Shown here: one piece after another, positions 52,336 through 60,087 of the stretch | How positions within the stretch are numbered: the stretch's first letter is position 1 | Layout: each line of letters starts with the position of its first letter | NCBI GenBank assembly: GCA_050248955.1 | Contig: JBFWRK010000009.1 | Coordinates: 136,993 to 200,992 of the forward strand | Direction: 5' to 3' | From: JBFWRK01 sp050248955 | Lineage (GTDB): Bacteria; Actinomycetota; Acidimicrobiia; Acidimicrobiales; Ilumatobacteraceae | DNA length: 64,000 nt | Position numbers and translations under genes: made by a program | Notes under the pieces: model-generated | What the model was told of the DNA's origin: nothing | Seen by the model: the letters and a program-made list of their open reading frames with translations, nothing else | Databases searched by the model: none

Positions 52336-54528
52336 ATGGCCACGAGCAAGCGAGCGCGGACGAGTCCGAGCGCGACGAAGAAGGATCAGCAGGGGGCGAA
52401 GGGTCGGCTGGTTGCCGACACGACGCGGTCGCCGATCCTGAACCCGCGCGGCAGCAAGGTCCCGGCGCAGGACAGCGACTTCCTGACCACGGCACAGGGA
52501 CAGCGGTTGTCGCACACCGACGACTCGCTGACCGCCGGTGTCCGAGGACCCACGTTGCTGGAGGACTTCCACCTCCGCGAGAAGATCATGCACTTCGACC
52601 ACGAGCGGATCCCGGAGCGTGTCGTGCACGCTCGCGGTACTGCGGCGCACGGCGTGTTCGAGGCGTACGGAAACGCGGCGGAGTTGACGAGCGCCGACTT
52701 CCTCCAGGCCGGCCGGGTGACGCCGGTGTTCACACGGTTCTCGACCGTGGTCGGATCGCGAGGGTCGGCCGACACCGTGCGCGACGTGCGCGGCTTCGCG
52801 GTGAAGTTCTACACCGACGAGGGCGTCTTCGACCTCGTCGGCAACAACATGCCGGTCTTCTTCATCCGTGACGGCATCAAGTTCCCTGATCTGATCCACG
52901 CCGCAAAGCCGGAGCCCGATCGCGAGATCCCGCAGGCGCAGACCGCACACACGACGTTCTGGGACTTCGTCTCGATGATCCCGGAGTCCCCGCACATGTT
53001 GATGTGGGCGATGTCGGACCGGGCGATCCCCCGGTCGTACCGGATGATGGAGGGCTTCGGCGTCCACACCTTCCGACTCGTGAACGCGGCCGGCGAGACG
53101 TGCCTCGTGAAGTTCCACTGGAAGCCGGTGCTCGGCGTGCACGGGCTGGTGTGGGACGAGGCCGTGACGCTCAACGGCGTGGACCCCGACTTCCATCGCC
53201 GCGATCTCTACAACGCGATCGGGGCCGGTGCGTTCCCGGAGTGGGAGCTCGGTGTGCAGGTGATGCCGGACAGCGAGGACCAGTACTTCAACGGCATCGA
53301 TCTGCTCGACTCGACGAAGATCGTGCCGGAAGAGCTGGTGCCGGTGCAGCCGATCGGCCGCATGACGTTGAACCGCAACCCGGCGAACTTCTTCGCCGAG
53401 GTCGAGCAGGTCGCGTACCACGTCGGTCATCTCGTGCGCGGGGTGGAGGTCGTCGACGACCCGTTGATGCAGGCTCGGTTGTTCAGCTACCTCGACACCC
53501 AGCTGACCCGGCTCGGCGGTCCGAACTTCTCGCAGATCCCGATCAACCGGCCGCACGTGCCGGTGAACGACAACTTCCGTGACGGCTTCATGCAGCAGGC
53601 GGTGCACCACGGGCGTACGCCCTACCTGCCGAACGCGGTCGGTGGCGGTTGCCCGTTCCTCGCCGGCGCGGAGGACGGCGGGTACGTGCACGTCCCGCGC
53701 ATGGTCCAGGGTGCGAAGGTGCGCGAGCGCGGTCCCGACGACGAGTACGCGCAGGCGACGCTGTTCTGGAACAGCATGACGGAGGTCGAGCAGGACCACA
53801 TCGCCGATGCCTTCACCTTCGAGCTCGGGAAGGTCGAGGTGCCGGCCGTCGTCGAGCGGATGGTGACCAGGCTCGCGCTCGTCGACGAGGACCTGGCGAG
53901 GCGGGTGAGCATCGGGCTCGGCCTGCCGGCTCCGGTCGCGGTCGCTGTCTCCGGAGACGGCGACGGCGACGGCAGCGACGTGCCCGACGCGACCGGCGGC
54001 GTCGACGCGTCGCCGACGCTGGCGATGGTCACCGCGAACAGCTACCCGATCGACGGCCGGGTTGTGCAGATCCTCGCCAACGACGGGTGCGACCTCGCCG
54101 GGATCCGCACGTTGCAGGATGCGCTGCTCGCTGCCGGCGCCGTGCCGCACGTGGTGGCGACGCACAAGGGAGCGATCCGGGGCGGTGGCCGCAAGGCCGA
54201 CGAGCTCACCGTCGACCGTTCGTTCCACACCGCGAGCTCGGCCGAGGCCGACGGCATCGTCGTCGCCGCCGGTGCAGGCCTGGCCGGCGACCCGGCGGTG
54301 CTCACGTACGTGCAGAGCGCCCATCGGCACTGCAAGCCGATCGGCGCGTGGGGGGACGGCAGCGAGCTGCTGACGGCCGCCGGCATCACCGCCGGCGAAC
54401 CGGGCGTGTTCGTCGCCGAGCGGGCGACGAAGGCGTTCGCGAAGTCGATCGTCGAAGGACTCTCGGTGCACCGGCACTGGGATCGAGCCGGTGTGCACCC
54501 GACGCGTCGCACCGGAGAGGAGAGCTGA
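52336..54528 (+). CDS. katE: Monofunctional large-subunit catalase (KatE/HPII type)
   Basis: 730 residues. The catalytic His is in RVVHARGTAAHG (about 98), the Asn in LVGNNMPVFFIRDG, and the heme-ligand Tyr in RLFSYLDTQL. The N-terminal extension and the C-terminal domain (about 560-730, flavodoxin/DJ-1-like: VQILANDGCDLAG...TYVQSAHRHCKPIGAWG) mark the clade II, large-subunit catalases. It dismutates hydrogen peroxide. ATG 52336 was chosen because GGGAGG lies about eight bases upstream and an ATG at 52327 is too close to it. Confidence 0.93.
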   Translation: MATSKRARTSPSATKKDQQGAKGRLVADTTRSPILNPRGSKVPAQDSDFLTTAQGQRLSHTDDSLTAGVRGPTLLEDFHLREKIMHFDHERIPERVVHARGTAAHGVFEAYGNAAELTSADFLQAGRVTPVFTRFSTVVGSRGSADTVRDVRGFAVKFYTDEGVFDLVGNNMPVFFIRDGIKFPDLIHAAKPEPDREIPQAQTAHTTFWDFVSMIPESPHMLMWAMSDRAIPRSYRMMEGFGVHTFRLVNAAGETCLVKFHWKPVLGVHGLVWDEAVTLNGVDPDFHRRDLYNAIGAGAFPEWELGVQVMPDSEDQYFNGIDLLDSTKIVPEELVPVQPIGRMTLNRNPANFFAEVEQVAYHVGHLVRGVEVVDDPLMQARLFSYLDTQLTRLGGPNFSQIPINRPHVPVNDNFRDGFMQQAVHHGRTPYLPNAVGGGCPFLAGAEDGGYVHVPRMVQGAKVRERGPDDEYAQATLFWNSMTEVEQDHIADAFTFELGKVEVPAVVERMVTRLALVDEDLARRVSIGLGLPAPVAVAVSGDGDGDGSDVPDATGGVDASPTLAMVTANSYPIDGRVVQILANDGCDLAGIRTLQDALLAAGAVPHVVATHKGAIRGGGRKADELTVDRSFHTASSAEADGIVVAAGAGLAGDPAVLTYVQSAHRHCKPIGAWGDGSELLTAAGITAGEPGVFVAERATKAFAKSIVEGLSVHRHWDRAGVHPTRRTGEES

Positions 54529-54530
54529 CC

Positions 54531-54947
54531 ATGGCGAACGGGATCGACCTCATCCTCGCCGACCACCGGAAGGTCGACGAGCTGTTCGCCACGTTCGCGA
54601 CGACCGGCGACGGCACGATCATCGGCCAGGTCATCGATGCGCTCTCCGCGCACGACGACGCCGAGCACGCCGCGCTCTACCCCCTCGTGGGCCACGTGCT
54701 CGGCGACACCGACATGATCGAACGCTCCGGACGCGCCCACTCGGCGGTGAAGAAGCAGATCGACCACATCAAGGCGCTGGAAGGCGCTCCGCTAACAGAG
54801 GCGTTCGACGTGCTGAGGCAGCTCGTCGAGGAGCACGTCGCCGACGAGGAGGAGAACATCCTGCCCGCTCTGGCCGAGCAGGCCACGGCGCAGCAGCTCG
54901 AGGGCCTCGGCGCCCGCATCCTGCAGGCGAAGCAACGTGGCGGCTGA
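54531..54947 (+). CDS. Hemerythrin-like (HHE) protein
   Basis: 138 residues of the hemerythrin fold. Conserved residues are H in LADHRKVDELF (about 12), HDDAEHAALYPLV (about 42-54, HxxxE), HSAVKKQIDHIKALEG and EEHVADEEENILPAL (HxxxD/E, about 99). These bind a di-iron site that can carry O2 or sense oxidants. The start lies 2 bases after the catalase stop, with GGAGAGGAG as ribosome binding site inside the catalase end, so it is co-translated and probably part of the peroxide response. Confidence 0.85.
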   Translation: MANGIDLILADHRKVDELFATFATTGDGTIIGQVIDALSAHDDAEHAALYPLVGHVLGDTDMIERSGRAHSAVKKQIDHIKALEGAPLTEAFDVLRQLVEEHVADEEENILPALAEQATAQQLEGLGARILQAKQRGG

Positions 54948-54948
54948 G

Positions 54949-54970
54949 CGCGGCTACGGCCGCAGCCGCG
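54949..54970. terminator. Hairpin after the hemerythrin gene
   Basis: CGCGGCT (54949-54955) pairs with AGCCGCG (54964-54970) around ACGGCCGC, two bases after the hemerythrin stop, in the gap before the convergent EamA gene. Confidence 0.5.
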
Positions 54971-55025
54971 GCTGAGGCTGCGGACGCGGCAGCACCCGGC
55001 AGGCGTGACCTGACCTCGGTTGCAT

Positions 55026-55958
55026 TCACAACATCGCGGTCAGCGATGTGCCGGGGACGTCCTCCTCGGCACGTCGCTCCGGATCGCGCGCCGCGAGCGC
55101 GAGGCCGGCGAGCACGAGTGCGATGCCGGCCCAGCCGAGCGGCGCGATGCGCTCGTCGAGCACCACGACACCGAGCATCGCCGCGGTGACCGGCTCGGCG
55201 AGCGTCAGGGTGACCGCCTTCGGCACGGGCACGTGGCGCAACCCGTAGCCGTACAGCCAGTAGGCGACGCCGATCGTGACGAGGCCGAGGTGTCCGAGCA
55301 GCGCCAGGCCGCCCGGCGTCCCCACCCACCCGAACGGTTCACCGGCAGCGAGCACGAGGAGCAGCACGGTGCCGACGGTGAACGAGGCAGCGAGAGCGGC
55401 AGTCGAGCCGACGCCGCTGATGATCAGCCGCTTCGTGGTGTCTGCGTACAGCGCGTAGCTGGCACCTGCGGCGAGCGCGGCGAGGATCCCGACGAGATCG
55501 AATCGGGCCGCTCCGCCCCCGCTCGAGACGAGCAGGACCCCGCCGGTGATGCTCGTCGCCGTCGCGGCCAGCCAGGTGCTCGGCGGCATCCGGCGGGTGC
55601 GGACGACATCGACGAGGCCGGCGAAGACCGGCCCGCTGCCGAGCGCGACGACCGTGCCAAGCGCGACGCCGCTGCGCTCGGTTCCTGCGAGGAAGGTCGG
55701 TTGGTACCCGGCGACGCCGATGCCACCGATCGCGACGAAGATCCAGCCGTTCCGGTCCAACCGCCGCAGCGATCGGATCGAGCGAGCGGCGAGCAGCCAC
55801 AGGGCCATCGTGCCGATCAGGATGCGCAGACTGCCGAGCCCGAGCGGCGTGGTCCCGTCCGGTCCGAGCTCCTGCGCCGTGCCGGTCGTACCGAACAGGG
55901 CGGCGGCGGCGACCACGGCAGCGACAGCGCGCCCGTCCGTCCTGGAGGTCGGGGACAT
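55026..55958 (-). CDS. EamA/DMT-superfamily transporter
   Basis: 310 residues with ten predicted helices in two EamA repeats. The first repeat includes AVVAAAALFGTTGTAQ and SLRILIGTMALWLLAA. The second starts near GILAALAAGASYALYADTTKRL and ends VTLTLAEPVTAAMLGVVVLDERIAPLGWAGIALVLAG (in part), with the family EPV motif. It moves small metabolites, and is annotated as an amino-acid or drug exporter in related proteins. Start ATG 55958 with TACCCT seven bases upstream on the minus strand. Confidence 0.87.
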   Translation of the reverse strand: MSPTSRTDGRAVAAVVAAAALFGTTGTAQELGPDGTTPLGLGSLRILIGTMALWLLAARSIRSLRRLDRNGWIFVAIGGIGVAGYQPTFLAGTERSGVALGTVVALGSGPVFAGLVDVVRTRRMPPSTWLAATATSITGGVLLVSSGGGAARFDLVGILAALAAGASYALYADTTKRLIISGVGSTAALAASFTVGTVLLLVLAAGEPFGWVGTPGGLALLGHLGLVTIGVAYWLYGYGLRHVPVPKAVTLTLAEPVTAAMLGVVVLDERIAPLGWAGIALVLAGLALAARDPERRAEEDVPGTSLTAML

Positions 55959-56021
55959 GTCGCGGAGGGTACGAGATCGCGCGCCGCGTCCGCATGGCAG
56001 TTCCGCTGCGGAGGGTGGTCC

Positions 56022-56027
56022 TATACT
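56022..56027 (+). promoter_or_regulatory. -10 element of the liv operon
   Basis: TATACT at 56022-56027 is a near-consensus -10. The operon start codon GTG is 34 bases downstream at 56062, with GGAGGGG at 56044-56050. Unlike the leaderless genes of this window it has a conventional leader. Confidence 0.55.
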
Positions 56028-56061
56028 CCCCGCAACTTGACCTGGAGGGGAAAGCCAGCAC

Positions 56062-57381
56062 GTGTTTCGAAAGCTGACCGGCGCGGCCATCGTGACCATC
56101 GCCGGGCTCGCGTTGCTGCTCGGCTGGTCCGGGGGTGCAGCCAGAGCCCAAGCGACACCGGACGAGGGCACCGTCCGTGTCACGGTCCAGGATCAGGACG
56201 CTCAGAGCAACAAGACGCCGCTGCCAGGGATCTCGATCACGGTCACCGAGGCGGATGGCAGCCCCGTCGAGGGCTGCGCGTGCACGGCGGTCACCGGTGA
56301 GGACGGCCGCGTCGAGTTCATCGTCCCCGAGCGCAAGCCCTACCTCGTCACGCTCGACGAGTCCACGCTGCCCGAGGGCAAGGGACTCCAGCCCGACGCG
56401 ACGGGCGAGGCAGGCGCATCCCGTCCCGTCACGATCGGCACCACCGGCGTCGGCAACAAGCTGTTCTTCACCGGCGAGAGCTCGACCAGGAGCGAGTCGT
56501 GGATCGCGAAGGTGCCACAGCGACTGCTCGACGGTCTCCGCCTCGGGTTGATCATCGCGATCACCTCGGTCGGGCTGTCGCTCATCTTCGGTACCACCGG
56601 CCTCACGAACTTCGCCCACGGCGAGCTCGTGACGTTCGGCGGCATGATGGCGTTCCTCCTGAACGTCAGCTGGGGCATCCCGCTCCTGCTCGCCGGCCCG
56701 GTCGCCGTGGCCCTCGGTGGGGTCTTCGGTTACTTCCTCGACTGGGGACTCTGGGCGCGCCTGCGACGACGAGGCATCGGCCTCGTCTCGCAGCTCGTGG
56801 TCTCGGTCGGCCTCTCGATCCTCTTGAAGAACCTCTTCCTGCTCCGCTTCGGTGGCCGCACGCGACCGCTCGCCGACTATGCCGATCAGGTGCGGATGAA
56901 CTGGTGGAAGTTCGGGATCACCCCCCGCGACCTGATCACCTCGCTGATCTCGCTCGCCGTGCTCATCGCCGTCGCGCTGACGCTCCAACGCAGCCGGATG
57001 GGCAAGGCGACGCGAGCGGTGGCCGACAACGTCGATCTCGCCTCGGCCACCGGTATCGACAGCCAGAAGGTGATCCGGCTCGTCTGGGTCATCGGCGCCG
57101 CGCTCGCCGCGTTCGGCGGCATCGTTCGCGGCCTCGACGAGCAGGTCTCGTCCGAGATGGGCTCCAACCTGCTGTTCCTCATGTTCGCCGGCATCACGCT
57201 CGGCGGCCTCGGGTCTGCGTTCGGCGCTCTGGTCGGCGGCCTGATCGTCGGCGTGTTCACCGAGTTGCTCACCCTGGCCGTCCCGACCGAGCTGAAGAAC
57301 GTGCCGCCGCTGGTCGTGCTCATCCTCGTCCTGCTGGTTCGTCCGCAGGGCATCTTGGGCAGCAAGCAGCGAGTGGGCTGA
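56062..57381 (+). CDS. livH: Branched-chain amino-acid ABC permease LivH with N-terminal secreted domain
   Basis: 439 residues, about 140 longer than standard LivH. A cleavable signal sequence (1-29, ending ARAQA) is followed by an extracytoplasmic domain (about 35-140): GTVRVTVQDQDAQSN, LPGISITVTEADGSPVEGC, TGEDGRVEFIVPERKPYLV. This resembles the CnaB/prealbumin-like fold. The permease proper follows: LLDGLRLGLIIAITSVGLSLIFGTTGLTNFAHGELVTFGG (in part) and AITLGGLGSAFGALVGGLIVG. The permease moves branched-chain or other amino acids. GTG start with GGAGGGG upstream. The fusion is unusual. Confidence 0.88.
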   Translation: MFRKLTGAAIVTIAGLALLLGWSGGAARAQATPDEGTVRVTVQDQDAQSNKTPLPGISITVTEADGSPVEGCACTAVTGEDGRVEFIVPERKPYLVTLDESTLPEGKGLQPDATGEAGASRPVTIGTTGVGNKLFFTGESSTRSESWIAKVPQRLLDGLRLGLIIAITSVGLSLIFGTTGLTNFAHGELVTFGGMMAFLLNVSWGIPLLLAGPVAVALGGVFGYFLDWGLWARLRRRGIGLVSQLVVSVGLSILLKNLFLLRFGGRTRPLADYADQVRMNWWKFGITPRDLITSLISLAVLIAVALTLQRSRMGKATRAVADNVDLASATGIDSQKVIRLVWVIGAALAAFGGIVRGLDEQVSSEMGSNLLFLMFAGITLGGLGSAFGALVGGLIVGVFTELLTLAVPTELKNVPPLVVLILVLLVRPQGILGSKQRVG

Positions 57382-57390
57382 GGAGGCACC

Positions 57391-58416
57391 ATGGATTGGG
57401 AGAGCATCCTCAACATCACGTTCCGCAACGTCCTCTCGATCGACACGGTGTACTTCGCACTCGCGGCTATCGGGTTGAACGTGCAGTTCGGTTACGGCGG
57501 CCTGCTGAACTTCGGCCAGGCCGGTTTCCTCGCCACTGGCGCGTACGGCATGGGCATGACGGCGCACTACTTCCAGGTGTCGCCGTGGTTGGGCCTCGTG
57601 TTCGGCCTCGTGTACGCGGTCGGACTCGGCCTCCTGATGGGCATCCCGACGCTCCGGCTCCGCTCCGACTACCTCGCGATCGTGACGATCGCCGCCGCGG
57701 AAGTGATCCGTCTCATCGTCAGATCGGTGCGGTTCAAGCAGTACTTCGGTGGGTCGGACGGCATTAATCGCTACGCGGACGAGTTCTACTCGACCAAGGG
57801 CTGGCTCATCGGCAACATCGACAACGGCAAGCGCTACGGCTTCGGACCGTTCACCTACAGCGGCCGCGAGCTCCGCGTGATGATCGTCGGCTGGGCGCTC
57901 ATCGCGGTCATCGGCTTCCTCGTGTGGCTGCTGATGCGCAGCCCCTGGGGACGAGTGCTGAAGGGGATCCGCGAGGACGAGGACGCCGTTCGCAGCCTCG
58001 GCAAGAACGTGTTCGCGTACAAGATGCAGGCGCTGATCCTCGGCGGCGTGATCGGCATGGTCGCCGGCGTCATCCTCGCCATCTCCCGTGGCTCGGTCCA
58101 GCCGGACAACTACAGCCGCGAGGTGACGTTCTACATCCTCACCGCCCTGGTCCTCGGCGGCGTCGCGACGATCTCGGGTTCGATCGTCGGACCGATGATC
58201 TTCTGGATGGTGCTTGCGTTCGCCGAAGCCGTCCTGATCGAATCGGTCGACTCCACCGGCCAGTTGACGATCGGAGGTGTCAGCCTGATCAAGTCCACCG
58301 GTCAGATCGGCCAGATCCGCTTCATGCTCGTCGGGGCGTTGCTGATGTTGCTGATGATCTTCAGACCGCAGGGCATCTTCGGCAACCGCAAGGAGATGGC
58401 GCTCGATGACCGCTGA
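57391..58416 (+). CDS. livM: Branched-chain amino-acid ABC permease
   Basis: 341-residue permease with about eight to ten helices. It shows IGLNVQFGYGGLLNFGQAGFLATGAYG, LGLLMGIPTLRLRSDYLAIVTIAAAEVIR (in part), GRVLKGIREDEDAVRSLGKNVFAYK and ALVLGGVATISGSIVGP. It pairs with LivH. GGAGGC lies five bases before the ATG. A 170-residue segment facing the periplasm (FKQYFGGSDGINRYADEF) is longer than in E. coli LivM. Confidence 0.9.
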   Translation: MDWESILNITFRNVLSIDTVYFALAAIGLNVQFGYGGLLNFGQAGFLATGAYGMGMTAHYFQVSPWLGLVFGLVYAVGLGLLMGIPTLRLRSDYLAIVTIAAAEVIRLIVRSVRFKQYFGGSDGINRYADEFYSTKGWLIGNIDNGKRYGFGPFTYSGRELRVMIVGWALIAVIGFLVWLLMRSPWGRVLKGIREDEDAVRSLGKNVFAYKMQALILGGVIGMVAGVILAISRGSVQPDNYSREVTFYILTALVLGGVATISGSIVGPMIFWMVLAFAEAVLIESVDSTGQLTIGGVSLIKSTGQIGQIRFMLVGALLMLLMIFRPQGIFGNRKEMALDDR

Positions 58417-59287
58417 CACGGCTCAGTCCACGACCGCGCAGGCAGCGCGCGCCGCGCTGGCCACGGTGGCTGCCGAGCCAGGTGTGCCGAAGCCCGACCC
58501 GATCCTGGTCGCCGATGGCGTGCGCCGGCAGTTCGGTGGCATCGTCGCCGTCGACGTCGAGCACGCCGAGGTCCAACGCGGTTCGATCACCGCACTGATC
58601 GGCCCGAACGGCGCCGGCAAGACGACGTTCTTCAACGTGCTCACCGGCTTCGACGAAGCGAACTCGGGGCGCTGGAGCTTCGACGGCCGCGACCTCGACG
58701 GCATGCCCGCCCACAAGGTGGCGAAGCTCGGCATGGTGCGCACCTTCCAGCTGACGAAGAGCCTCACGAAGATGTCGGTCATCGAGAACATGAAGCTCGG
58801 GGCCACCGGCCAGAGCGGCGAGCGCATGTGGAAGGGCTTGCTGCCGTTCATCTGGCGGGGCCAGGAGACGGCGATCGAGGAACGGGCGAGGGAGCTGCTC
58901 GCCCGGTTCAAGCTCGACGAGAAGGCAGCCGACTATGCCGGCACCCTCTCGGGCGGGCAGCGCAAGCTGCTCGAGATGGCGAGAGCGCTGATGGTCGGCC
59001 CGTCGCTCGTGATGCTCGACGAGCCGATGGCGGGCGTGAACCCGGCGCTGAAGCAGAGCCTGAACCAGCACATCAGGGGCCTGCGCGACGAGGGGATGAC
59101 CGTGCTGTTCGTCGAGCACGACATGGACATGGTGCACGACATCTCCGACTGGGTGATCGTGATGGCCGAGGGCCAGGTGATCGCCGAGGGCACGCCGGAC
59201 GACATCGCCGCGAATCCCGCGGTCATCGACGCCTACCTCGGCGTCCACCAGGGCGAGTCCCTGCTCGACGACTGGATCGAACCATGA
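58406..59287 (+). CDS. livG: Branched-chain amino-acid ABC ATPase
   Basis: 293-residue ATPase: Walker A GPNGAGKTTFFNVLTGF (about 68-84), Q-loop LGMVRTFQLTKSL, signature LSGGQRKLLEMARALM, Walker B SLVMLDEPMAGVNP and the H-loop LFVEHDMDMVHDISD. The N-terminus has a 30-residue Thr/Ala extension. The ATG at 58406 overlaps livM by 11 bases, and its stop overlaps livF by four. Confidence 0.9.
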   Translation: MTADTAQSTTAQAARAALATVAAEPGVPKPDPILVADGVRRQFGGIVAVDVEHAEVQRGSITALIGPNGAGKTTFFNVLTGFDEANSGRWSFDGRDLDGMPAHKVAKLGMVRTFQLTKSLTKMSVIENMKLGATGQSGERMWKGLLPFIWRGQETAIEERARELLARFKLDEKAADYAGTLSGGQRKLLEMARALMVGPSLVMLDEPMAGVNPALKQSLNQHIRGLRDEGMTVLFVEHDMDMVHDISDWVIVMAEGQVIAEGTPDDIAANPAVIDAYLGVHQGESLLDDWIEP

Positions 59288-60015
59288 GCGCGATCCTCGA
59301 GGGCGTCGATCTCGTCGCCGGCTACATCCCGGAGGTCAACATCCTCAACGGCTGCAACGTCGTCGTGAACGAGGGTGACTTCGTCGGGATCATCGGCCCG
59401 AACGGTGCCGGCAAGTCGACGTTCCTGAAGGCCGTGCTCGGCCTCTGCTCCGTACGTTCGGGTACCGTCACCTTCCGGGGCGAGGACATCACGGGGATGA
59501 AGGCGCACCAGCTCGTCAGCAAGGGCGTCGGCTACGTGCCGCAGACGAAGAACGTGTTCCAGACCCTGACCGTGCTCGAGAACCTCGAGATGGGCTGCTT
59601 CCTCGACCCGTCGCTGTTCGACGAGCGTTTCGAGTACGTCACCGACCTGTTCCCGAAGCTCGGCGAGCGGGCGACGCAACGGGCGGGTGCACTGTCCGGC
59701 GGCGAGCGCCAGATGGTCGCCATGGGGCGGGCGTTGATGATGAAGCCGAGCGTGCTGCTGCTCGACGAGCCGTCGGCCGGCCTCTCACCGATGTTGCAGG
59801 ACGAGGTGTTCCTGCAGTGCAAGCGGATCAACCAGTCCGGGGTGGCGATCCTGATGGTCGAGCAGAACGCCCGGCGCTGCCTGCAGGTGTGCCACCGCGC
59901 GTACGTGCTCGACCAGGGCCGCAACGCGTACACGGGCACCGGCCGACAGCTGCTCGCCGACCCGAACGTCGTCGAGCTCTACCTCGGGACGCTCGCGAAG
60001 TCCTCCGGCGGCTGA
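59284..60015 (+). CDS. livF: Branched-chain amino-acid ABC ATPase
   Basis: 243-residue ATPase with Walker A GPNGAGKSTFLKAVLGL (about 37-53), VGYVPQTKNVFQTLTVLENLEMG (in part), signature LSGGERQMVAMGRALM, Walker B VLLLDEPSAGLSP and the H-loop LMVEQNARRCLQ. The pattern is that of LivF rather than LivG. The ATG 59284 overlaps the livG stop (ATGA), so all four transporter genes are tightly coupled. Confidence 0.9.
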   Translation: MSAILEGVDLVAGYIPEVNILNGCNVVVNEGDFVGIIGPNGAGKSTFLKAVLGLCSVRSGTVTFRGEDITGMKAHQLVSKGVGYVPQTKNVFQTLTVLENLEMGCFLDPSLFDERFEYVTDLFPKLGERATQRAGALSGGERQMVAMGRALMMKPSVLLLDEPSAGLSPMLQDEVFLQCKRINQSGVAILMVEQNARRCLQVCHRAYVLDQGRNAYTGTGRQLLADPNVVELYLGTLAKSSGG

Positions 60016-60038
60016 GCACGATCGACCTGGAGTGCGAC

Positions 60039-60070
60039 GAAGGCCCCGGGGTTCGCACCCCGGGGCCTTC
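60039..60070. terminator. Strong hairpin between livF and livK
   Basis: GAAGGCCCCGGGGT (60039-60052) pairs perfectly with ACCCCGGGGCCTTC (60057-60070) around TCGC: 14 base pairs with a 4-base loop. It separates the convergent livF and livK genes and can work on both strands. There is no T-tract downstream. Confidence 0.8.
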
Positions 60071-60087
60071 TGACGTGTGTTCGTGGA

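Noticed and set aside
55339..58419. 1026-codon open frame on the minus strand opposite livH, livM and the EamA gene
   Set aside because: It runs antisense through three well-supported genes, and its composition (His/Asp/Arg-rich) is the typical shadow of GC-rich codons. No domain motif is visible.
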